From assembly GCA_964561005.1 (NCBI GenBank), contig CAZLNO010000139.1:1-8399 (forward strand): a DNA stretch of 8,399 nt, read 5' to 3'. Position 1 is the first letter of the stretch. Each line of letters opens with the position of its first letter. Both the position numbers and the translations under genes were made by a program. Below, one piece after another: positions 1-5,909 of the stretch. The DNA comes from CAZLNO01 sp964561005. Its GTDB lineage: Bacteria; Pseudomonadota; Alphaproteobacteria; Kiloniellales; Rhodovibrionaceae. Below the pieces are notes generated by a model that had not been told where the DNA came from, made no database searches, and was given only the letters and a program-made list of their open reading frames with translations.

Positions 1-1321
1 CGGGCGGCAGCGTGGCGGCGGTGGCCAGCCAGGCGTCGGCCTCGTCGGGGAAGGCCCGGACAAGGTAGCCCTGAAGCTCGTTCAGGTTCGCCTTCAAGGG
101 CCCGGCCTCGGTCGGGCCTGTGGCCTTGAAGCCATGTATGAGGAGGCTATGATTGCGCGATTTCACCTCGGGCTTGTTCCCGAAATCCGCCAATTCCTTG
201 CCGAAGCTCGTCCCGCGAATATGGAGGAACTGGGCAGTATTATGGCGCGCGAGCATCACGCAGCTCGGGTCGCGCGGATGTGCACTGGGAGGTGTGGATT
301 TATTTTTCCGCAGCTTTTCAATCAGCTTTTGCATTGCGGGATCGGCGGTTGGCACGCATTCGCTGTCATACCCTTGAGCGAACAGCGCCGCCTGACCGAT
401 AAGCTCGGTGACGCGGTAGACCCGCAGCGAGGCGTCCTCGTATTGTGCCTGCGCCACCCGGCGACGGGCGTTGGCGATCAGGTCGGCGCAGAGCCGGCCG
501 ACATGCCGGGCCATTTCGACATAATTGTCGGGCGTGCGCAGGTCATCCTCGTGCTGAGTACCCGCGGCCAACGTCCGTACGAAGTCAACCGACGCGGCAG
601 TGGGCAGAAGCCCTGTCCAGTCCTCCGGCAATGTAAGCGCGTCCATGTCCGGCGCGCGCACGGCGGCGCTCACGTAGTCGAGGCGGTCCCACATCGCGCA
701 GAAGTCCGCCACAGCCTTCACCGCATTGATCTGGGACCGGAGGCTGTCGGGAACGGCCTGCGATCCGCCCTGATCCAGAAGCGTGCCGATGGCGCTGAAG
801 TTGCCCCGCTCGAACAGCCCGCGCGCTGCATCCAGGCGGCGGGATGTGGTGACCATGCGCGTGTGGGCATTGACGATCTGCTCGGTGCCGGAGAGCACCG
901 TGCCCTGCGCGCCCGCATCGCGCTGGCCCGCCAGATAGCGCAGCACCGGGATGTCCCGACGCACGGCGGCCATCGCCAGACCGGCACTCATCGCCTTGGT
1001 GCCGCGTGTGATGTCGGCGACGCAGGTCTCCGGGCGATACCCTCGGTCGAGCGTGGCGGCGATGATGCGGTCGAAGTGCTGAAAGCAGGCGTCGGGATCG
1101 TTTTCCGCATCGGCCTCCGGAAGTGGGTGAATCTCCACAGGCACATCGGGCACGCGATCGCGGACGGTCCCCGCGTGCGTAATCGTCTCTTGCGACGGCA
1201 GGAGCTTTACCTGATCCCACTGGTCGGTTCCGATCGATTTCAGAATGGGGAGATAGAGCGTCTCCTCCAGCTTTTCGGCCTGGCCGGTGCCGATGGTCAT
1301 GAAAAGCACCTTGTTGCTCAT
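1..1321 (-). CDS. CARF-HEPN CRISPR ancillary ribonuclease, TIGR02710/Csm6-Csx1-like (3' end outside window)
   Basis: I translated this frame by hand from the ATG at 1321. It stays open for 440 codons to the window edge, so the C-terminus is missing. The N-terminal half is a CARF (cyclic oligoadenylate-sensing) domain: a first strand followed by TIGTG (residues 9-13) and the signature DITRGTKAM (103-111), resembling the D-x-T-x-G-T-K-x-M motif of the TIGR02710 family. The C-terminal half is mostly helical and carries RNHSLLIHG (389-397), an R-x6-H HEPN ribonuclease motif with R389 and H396. Proteins of this type are dimeric RNases switched on by the cOA that Cas10 makes. It lies 27 bases after cmr6-cmr1 in the same operon, with a good Shine-Dalgarno GGGAGA six bases before the ATG. 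Which cOA (cA4 or cA6) it binds cannot be read from sequence. The family call is from memory of motifs; the CARF plus HEPN architecture is directly visible. Confidence 0.9.
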   Translation of the reverse strand, partial: MSNKVLFMTIGTGQAEKLEETLYLPILKSIGTDQWDQVKLLPSQETITHAGTVRDRVPDVPVEIHPLPEADAENDPDACFQHFDRIIAATLDRGYRPETCVADITRGTKAMSAGLAMAAVRRDIPVLRYLAGQRDAGAQGTVLSGTEQIVNAHTRMVTTSRRLDAARGLFERGNFSAIGTLLDQGGSQAVPDSLRSQINAVKAVADFCAMWDRLDYVSAAVRAPDMDALTLPEDWTGLLPTAASVDFVRTLAAGTQHEDDLRTPDNYVEMARHVGRLCADLIANARRRVAQAQYEDASLRVYRVTELIGQAALFAQGYDSECVPTADPAMQKLIEKLRKNKSTPPSAHPRDPSCVMLARHNTAQFLHIRGTSFGKELADFGNKPEVKSRNHSLLIHGFKATGPTEAGPLKANLNELQGYLVRAFPDEADAWLATAATLPP

Positions 1322-1327
1322 CTATCG

Positions 1328-1333
1328 TCTCCC
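1328..1333 (-). promoter_or_regulatory. Shine-Dalgarno site of the CARF-HEPN gene
   Basis: GGGAGA on the minus strand, six bases before the ATG at 1321, inside the 27-base gap after the cmr6-cmr1 stop. It fixes the start of the CARF-HEPN gene. No terminator hairpin or promoter is evident in this gap, so the gene is probably co-transcribed with the cmr genes. Confidence 0.7.
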
Positions 1334-1348
1334 GGTGATTCAGGGATG

Positions 1349-3337
1349 TTAGTCTAATTCGTCCTTATCGACTTCCACTTTTTGGCCGCCACCTTCGTCT
1401 ATAATATACTTGCCGTCTCGTTCATCGACGACATCGACGGGGTCGCCGTCTATGGTCGCCTGGAAAGGAAATTTGGGTTTATCCGGAATGCTGAAGCACT
1501 GATCCAGCGCAGCCTTCACTTCGCGCAGCATGATCTCGCTGTCATTGCGGTTCGGCAGGTGATGGGCCGGAAAGCCGATGAAGCGAACGACAGTCTTGCC
1601 GTCTTGGTCTCGCCCCGCATGGATGAAGTAGGGGGCAGCATGTCGCTCCCCTTTCGGACCCGTCAGGTCCTTGGGCGGCCGATGCCTTTTCGGGTCCTGA
1701 TGCCCAAGCGGGGTCTGCATTGGACCGTGAACCTTGCGTGGCAGGCCCAACGCCAGCTTCTTCGGATCATGTTTCCGCCCTGCAGCGAAGGTCTTCATAG
1801 CGGCCCAGGCCCGATCGAGCGCGATGACGGGATCGTCCGACACCGACCACTCGGCAAGAATGGCGTCCTCCAGGGCGGGCGTGGGGCAGCCTCCCGAAGT
1901 GCGCTCACGTCTACGAACCTGCCCAATCAGGTCGGCGATCCCGTCCATCGTGACATCCGCAAAGCTCCCGTAGCCCTTGCGGGATCGGGATCCGACGGCG
2001 CCGTAGCGGCATAACAGCCATAGCGCCGCCTTGGCCTCTTTCATCGCTCTGGCGAGGTCGATCCCGCTCTTGTTGTCACGAACGCTGATGGTCAGTTCCC
2101 ACAGCGCCCCCGGAGGAACGAAGTGACGCTGACGCCGTTGTTTTTGTCCCTTCTCGTCCTTGACCTTTCCATCCATACCGTAGGCGGCGTACCACAGGCC
2201 TTGACTGGTTGTGTTCTTACCGTCTGCCTTCACCCATTGTCGGGGGTGTGTCTCATTGGCGAACTTTTCAGCCTTGGTGTGCTTAACAGCCTCCACCGTC
2301 ACCCGCACCATGCCGGCGCGCGAGGTGTCGCCCCAGATCTTGCCTTCCAGGTCCTTCAGCGTCCGCACGTCCATCGCCCCGGCGTGCAGCGTGCGCCACC
2401 ACCAGCGCATGACGCCGCGAAGGGACGCCGGGCGCAGGTCGCAGTCCGAACCGTCCTGTCGCGCGCCGGCGAAGAAGCCCGGCGAGGTGAGCGTCAGGGT
2501 GAAGGCCTCGCGGACCTCGCGGCGCCTGTCCGGCTCGGGCACCCTGACGTCGGCGGGCGGGCGGAAGGCGCCATAGCCCGCGTTGGTCTTGGCGCCGGCG
2601 CCACGCCACGTCAGCGCCGCCAGCAGCCAGTCGCGCGCGATCTCCAACAACTCCGGAGCGGCGCCGGGGCGCAGGGACAAGGCGAAGTCGAAGGTCTCGC
2701 CGGGACCGACGGCCAGGAAGGTGACCGGCACCGGGTCCTGCCAGTCGCCCGGTGGCTCGCTGCCCTGATAGTACTGCCGGTGGTGGTTGTTCACGACGTC
2801 CTGGACCAGCTTCGGCCAGCGCCGCGGCCAGGCGTCATGGAACACCACCGCGCCGGCGTGCTCGCCGCCCGCCTTGTCGCCCGGGCCGATGCCGAAGATA
2901 TCGCCCTTTCGGGCCTTCCGGGCGTCATCGGGCTCGGCCGTCCCGGCCCAGGCGCGCGCCATGCCCTTGAGGCCGCTGCCGGGCAGGTAGACGAAGCCGT
3001 GCAGGGGATGCAGGCAGATCCCGGCGTTCTCCAGCGCCGAGGCGCGCGACAGGTGCAGGGTGAGCGGCCCCGCCGTCGTGGCCTCGAAGCGCGTCGCGCC
3101 CAGCGCCCGCAGCAGGCGCTCGCGCTGGGCGTGCAGCTCGGTCAGCAGCTTCGGGTCACCCGTGGTCTGGACGACCGCTTCAAGGGCTTTGGACTGATTG
3201 TCTTTCTGGACGCCGCCGGCGCTGAACTTGTCGAGCTGCAGGCCGGGGTGACGCTCGCCCAACCGCAGATGGGCGAGCAACTGTTGGGCGCTGCCGGGGA
3301 GGACCGGTGTCTCGATGCCGTCATTCGCTGTCATCAT
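1349..3337 (-). CDS. cmr6-cmr1: Cmr6-Cmr1 fusion protein, type III-B RAMP (Cas7-like) subunits
   Basis: A 662-residue protein joins two subunits that are usually separate genes. Residues about 1-262 are Cmr6: GICLHPLHGFVYLPGSGLKG (106-125, with the RAMP GSxLKG motif), a GDIFG segment (145-149) and the glycine-rich loop GAGAKTNAGYGAF (246-258). Residues about 275-630 are Cmr1: SPGFFAGARQ (285-294), LRPASLRGVMRWWWRTL (301-317) and the RAMP loop AVGSRSRKGYGSF (447-459). The two are linked by a short charged stretch rich in Arg, Glu and Pro (about 262-276). In solved Cmr complexes Cmr6 and Cmr1 sit next to each other at the head, opposite Cas10, so a single chain is structurally reasonable. The last 35 residues (about 628-662) form an Asp/Glu-rich tail I cannot assign. 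The start overlaps the end of cmr5. Two ATGs stand in tandem (3337 and 3334); GAAGGG lies two bases before the first and five before the second, so 3334 may be the true start. Confidence 0.93.
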   Translation of the reverse strand: MMTANDGIETPVLPGSAQQLLAHLRLGERHPGLQLDKFSAGGVQKDNQSKALEAVVQTTGDPKLLTELHAQRERLLRALGATRFEATTAGPLTLHLSRASALENAGICLHPLHGFVYLPGSGLKGMARAWAGTAEPDDARKARKGDIFGIGPGDKAGGEHAGAVVFHDAWPRRWPKLVQDVVNNHHRQYYQGSEPPGDWQDPVPVTFLAVGPGETFDFALSLRPGAAPELLEIARDWLLAALTWRGAGAKTNAGYGAFRPPADVRVPEPDRRREVREAFTLTLTSPGFFAGARQDGSDCDLRPASLRGVMRWWWRTLHAGAMDVRTLKDLEGKIWGDTSRAGMVRVTVEAVKHTKAEKFANETHPRQWVKADGKNTTSQGLWYAAYGMDGKVKDEKGQKQRRQRHFVPPGALWELTISVRDNKSGIDLARAMKEAKAALWLLCRYGAVGSRSRKGYGSFADVTMDGIADLIGQVRRRERTSGGCPTPALEDAILAEWSVSDDPVIALDRAWAAMKTFAAGRKHDPKKLALGLPRKVHGPMQTPLGHQDPKRHRPPKDLTGPKGERHAAPYFIHAGRDQDGKTVVRFIGFPAHHLPNRNDSEIMLREVKAALDQCFSIPDKPKFPFQATIDGDPVDVVDERDGKYIIDEGGGQKVEVDKDELD

Positions 3338-3923
3338 CGCCCTTCAGCCCCTTCGCCTCGGCAAAGCGGTTCACCCACTGCAGCCAGCCCATGGTTTCCA
3401 TGGTCGCGCGCTTCAGGAAGGCGGCGTCGCGCGCGGTAATCTCACGCAGCATGGCCTCGGGGTCCTCGGCTTTCGATTCGCCGCGCAGCCCACGCTGATC
3501 GAGGACCCAGTCGTTGAGGCGCAGCATCAGGGTTTCCAGGCTCTTATTGTATTTGTCGTCCTTCGGGTCGCCGAGCGTGCCCTTGGACGCGACGAAGGCC
3601 AGCGCCTGGCCCAGTCCGGCGGCGCGGATGCGCATCGGCAGCTTCTTGGCATGGCCAACGAAGTCCTTGACCTTGGGCGAGTCTTTGACCTCTTCGACGG
3701 TGTCCCAGGCGTGCTTGGCGCGCATCTGGTCCAGGGTCTGCTGGCGAGCCGCGCCTTGCGCCTCGGACCGGGGTGACTCGGATGGAGCTGGATTTGCCCC
3801 GGCTGCCGTCTGCTCGGCCGACATGGTGGCCGCCCTGGCAGCGGGCTCGCCCGGCTTGCCGGCCTGCGGCGTCCGCGCCGGCGCCTTCGCGTAAGGCTTC
3901 TTGTTGCCCTTGCGCTTCGCCAT
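3321..3923 (-). CDS. cmr5: Cmr5, small subunit of the type III-B effector complex
   Basis: Cmr5 is the small helical subunit that forms the minor filament along the Cmr4 backbone. The family core begins near residue 61 of this 200-residue protein: QQTLDQMRAKHAW (61-73), then KKLPMRIRAAGLGQALAFVASKG split over 93-115, and the closing helix with WLQWVNRFAEAKG (180-192). The core of about 140 residues has normal family length. It is preceded by an extension of about 60 residues rich in Ala, Pro, Lys and Arg that looks disordered and is not typical of Cmr5. The start chosen is the ATG at 3923, which shares its A with the cmr4 stop (TGATG) and has GGGAGG seven bases upstream. A GTG at 3926 in the same frame is too close to that site, and an internal ATG at 3824 (residue 34) is possible but less coupled. 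The 3' end overlaps the next gene by up to 17 bases. Confidence 0.93.
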   Translation of the reverse strand: MAKRKGNKKPYAKAPARTPQAGKPGEPAARAATMSAEQTAAGANPAPSESPRSEAQGAARQQTLDQMRAKHAWDTVEEVKDSPKVKDFVGHAKKLPMRIRAAGLGQALAFVASKGTLGDPKDDKYNKSLETLMLRLNDWVLDQRGLRGESKAEDPEAMLREITARDAAFLKRATMETMGWLQWVNRFAEAKGLKGDDDSE

Positions 3924-4825
3924 CACGCCGCCTCCCGTGCCGCGCGGTGCAGATGCGTGGCGCAGTAGCCGCGGCCGATGGTCTCGTCGGCGCCGACCTG
4001 GATCACCTCGGGCAGCCGGCCGGTCAGCCAGTCCAGCGCTTCGTCGCGTTTGATCGCCAAGCCGTTCGCGTTGCGGCCCTCGCTCAGGACGACGGCGTAG
4101 AACAGCGTCTCCGCCGGCAGCACCTCCTGGTAGAACAGGGCGCCGCCCTGGACGGTCTTGGTCTTCGGGTCGAGTCCGATGCGCGCGGTGACCTCGGTGG
4201 CGTACTGCACGAAGTGGCCGAAGTCGTCGTCGGAGAGGATGGCGAGCCGCGATCTCAGCCGTGCCGACACCGCGGCATCGCCGGTCACGCGCTCAGCCAG
4301 GGCGTCGGCCCAGGCCCCGGCCTTGCCGCGCCAGGTGAAATCGAACTCCTCCAGCATGACGCTGGAGCCGTCGATCACCAGCGGTGCCTTGGCACACAGC
4401 ACCTCGCCGTTGTGCACTTCGGAGCGATCCGGCAGGTCCGTGCGCGCGCCCGCCAGCCGCAGGTCCTGGTGGAAGCGGTCGAGCACGGCGGGGCAGGTAG
4501 CCCAGGCGTAGACCCCCTTCAGCGAGCGCACCGGGAACGCGAGGATGCGCGCATCGGTGAGAGAGATCGCGCCGGCGTGCTTGTCCGCGTTCTCGGTCTC
4601 CGGGCCGAACACCCGCAGCCAGTCACCCCTTGCCTCGGCATTCGCGTCGCCGGGACCCGGCCGCGTGGCGGCGCGCAGCACGCCCTTCAGCGAGGAGCCG
4701 GGGATCAGCGGCCAGCCTGTGTGCCGCTCGCGCTGCACCGGCAGGTCGATCACGTCCAGCGCCGCCCCGGACCCGGGATGCAGCCCGGTCAGCGCGTGGA
4801 GATACAACAAGGCACCATCAGGCAT
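3923..4825 (-). CDS. cmr4: Cmr4, Cas7-family backbone subunit with target-RNA nuclease activity
   Basis: Cmr4 is the repeated backbone subunit that holds the crRNA and cuts the bound target RNA at 6-nucleotide intervals. This 300-residue copy has the family N-terminus ALTGLHPGSG (11-20), then VIDLPVQRERHTGWP (25-39) and LIPGSSLKGVLR (40-51, GSSLKG RAMP motif). D27 aligns with the catalytic Asp (D26) of Pyrococcus furiosus Cmr4, so cleavage should be intact. Later family-like segments are FQEVLP-type FYQEVLPAET (231-240) and the closing glycine loop ETIGRGYC (281-288). The start chosen is the ATG at 4825, preceded by AAGGGGAG with eight bases spacing and giving the usual Cmr4 N-terminus. In-frame starts at 4846 (ATG) and 4855 (TTG) would add 7 or 10 residues and have no comparable site. 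It overlaps the end of cmr3 by eight bases and shares one base with the start of cmr5. Confidence 0.96.
   Translation of the reverse strand: MPDGALLYLHALTGLHPGSGAALDVIDLPVQRERHTGWPLIPGSSLKGVLRAATRPGPGDANAEARGDWLRVFGPETENADKHAGAISLTDARILAFPVRSLKGVYAWATCPAVLDRFHQDLRLAGARTDLPDRSEVHNGEVLCAKAPLVIDGSSVMLEEFDFTWRGKAGAWADALAERVTGDAAVSARLRSRLAILSDDDFGHFVQYATEVTARIGLDPKTKTVQGGALFYQEVLPAETLFYAVVLSEGRNANGLAIKRDEALDWLTGRLPEVIQVGADETIGRGYCATHLHRAAREAA
3931..3936 (-). promoter_or_regulatory. Shine-Dalgarno site deciding the cmr5 start
   Basis: GGGAGG on the minus strand, within the last codons of cmr4, lies seven bases before the ATG at 3923 but only four before the GTG at 3926. It favours the ATG that overlaps the cmr4 stop as TGATG. 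Confidence 0.7.
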
Positions 4826-5897
4826 ATCGCCAGCTCCCCTTAACATGGCAGCCAAACCCCAGGATGCCGTCCGCCGCCGCGCCCACGAAGGGGCCGTCGG
4901 GACAGGCCGGGTCGTCTCGGTCGAAAAAGAACACGCTGCCGGCCGGCACCGCGAAGCGCGTCGGCTTCGGCCCCCGCCGCGCCAGATCCCAGCCGGAGAT
5001 CGGCACCGGCCGGTCCACCGCCGCCGCCACCGGCTGCCAGTCGCGCTGGCGCCAGCCGGCGTCCAGCAGCGCCGGCGTAGTCAGCACCACCAGGGCGCCG
5101 TCGCCCTCCCGCGCGGCGGCGTCGGGCCAGGCGATCCCGCCCGTCGCGACGCGCAGGCTGACGTGCCGGCCCTCGCCGCCCCAGCGCAGGACCTCCGTGT
5201 CGCGCAGGATGTCGGCAAGCCGCGCGCTCAGGCCGGAGACCTCGGCACGGAGGTTCACACCCCTTTGGAGGCGCAGAAAACCGGCAGTATAGATCAGCCC
5301 TGTCTCGACCGTCGTGCCCCCGGGCGTGATGCCGATGCCGGTGCGATGCTCGACCGCAAAGAGGTCGTCGGCTTTGCACAGCGCTCTGGCGTCCGGCGTC
5401 TCGCCGTTCAAGACCTTGTGAAGTCCGGCTAACGTGATGAAACCACCCGCGGGTTCGCTGCGCACATCCTGCCGCAACCACAGCGGCCGCGTCCGCCGGC
5501 GCGCCGCGTCCGGCACCCAGCCGGGCAGGTCGTCGCCCAGCGGCGCCAGAAGATAGAGGTCCTTGCCGTCCTTTTCGCGGTGCAGGGTGGCCGGGGTGGG
5601 CACAAAGACCTCGTTGCGACAGGCCAGCCAGGGGCCGGCCAGGCGCATTCCGGCGATCGCGGCCAGGTCTTCGCCTTGGGCGGCCAGGGCGGTGTCCAGC
5701 CCCTGGCCGTCGCGCAGCGCGGTCCCCAGGGCCTCGAAATCGCAGCCCAGCACGGACATCAGATGCGTGCGCAGCGCCCCGGCCAGGGTCTGCGGCAAGG
5801 GCAGGCTGCTGTCCACCCGGCCGGTCTCGAAGGGGCGCCCGTCGCGGAAGAACAGAACGTCCGCCGGCCTGAGGTCGAGCGTCAGCGTCGTCGCCAT
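4818..5897 (-). CDS. cmr3: Cmr3, Cas5-family subunit of the type III-B complex
   Basis: Cmr3 is the Cas5-like subunit that pairs with Cas10 and grips the 5' repeat-derived tag of the crRNA. This 359-residue protein shows the family signatures in order: PADVLFFRDGRPFE (11-24), LPLPQTLAGALRT (32-44), DDLFAVEHRTGIGI (177-190), the glycine-rich GGEGR (240-244), and GWDL (302-305) followed by VPAGSVFFF (317-325) and GILGFG (344-349). Length is normal for Cmr3. The start used is the ATG at 5897, five bases after GAGGGGG. An upstream GTG at 5924 would add nine residues, overlap cas10 and lack such a site. The gene begins 10 bases after the cas10 stop, and the Shine-Dalgarno overlaps that stop codon, so translation is probably coupled to cas10. 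It ends eight bases inside cmr4. Confidence 0.95.
   Translation of the reverse strand: MATTLTLDLRPADVLFFRDGRPFETGRVDSSLPLPQTLAGALRTHLMSVLGCDFEALGTALRDGQGLDTALAAQGEDLAAIAGMRLAGPWLACRNEVFVPTPATLHREKDGKDLYLLAPLGDDLPGWVPDAARRRTRPLWLRQDVRSEPAGGFITLAGLHKVLNGETPDARALCKADDLFAVEHRTGIGITPGGTTVETGLIYTAGFLRLQRGVNLRAEVSGLSARLADILRDTEVLRWGGEGRHVSLRVATGGIAWPDAAAREGDGALVVLTTPALLDAGWRQRDWQPVAAAVDRPVPISGWDLARRGPKPTRFAVPAGSVFFFDRDDPACPDGPFVGAAADGILGFGCHVKGSWRYA
4834..4841 (-). promoter_or_regulatory. Shine-Dalgarno site deciding the cmr4 start
   Basis: AAGGGGAG on the minus strand lies eight bases before the ATG at 4825 and within the 3' end of cmr3. It is the reason for choosing 4825 over the in-frame ATG at 4846 and TTG at 4855, which this site would lie inside. 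Confidence 0.7.
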
Positions 5898-5902
5898 GGC
5901 GT

Positions 5903-5909
5903 CCCCCTC
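5903..5909 (-). promoter_or_regulatory. Shine-Dalgarno site deciding the cmr3 start, overlapping the cas10 stop
   Basis: GAGGGGG on the minus strand lies five bases before the cmr3 ATG at 5897. Its first two bases are part of the cas10 TGA stop (5908-5910). It supports the 5897 start over the GTG at 5924 and suggests that a ribosome finishing cas10 re-initiates on cmr3. Confidence 0.75.

Noticed and set aside
134..1357. A 407-codon plus-strand reading frame opposite the CARF-HEPN gene
   Set aside because: It is antisense to a gene with clear CARF and HEPN motifs. Its protein is rich in Arg, Gly, His and Ala with no recognisable domain, as expected for a high-GC shadow.
2540..2560. Possibility that the Cmr6-Cmr1 fusion is two genes with an internal start
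   Set aside because: The frame runs without interruption through the linker region (codons 262-276), and no ATG with a Shine-Dalgarno site was seen at the Cmr1 boundary. The first Met after it lies well inside the Cmr1 motif.
2123..3439. A 438-codon plus-strand reading frame opposite cmr6-cmr1
   Set aside because: It is antisense to well-supported Cmr6 and Cmr1 motifs. Its composition (Arg, Gly, Ala, Gln) and lack of any domain mark it as a shadow.
3773..5432. Overlapping plus-strand frames opposite cmr4 and cmr3
   Set aside because: They mirror conserved RAMP genes, have no plausible ribosome binding sites or domains, and would need to overlap each other.
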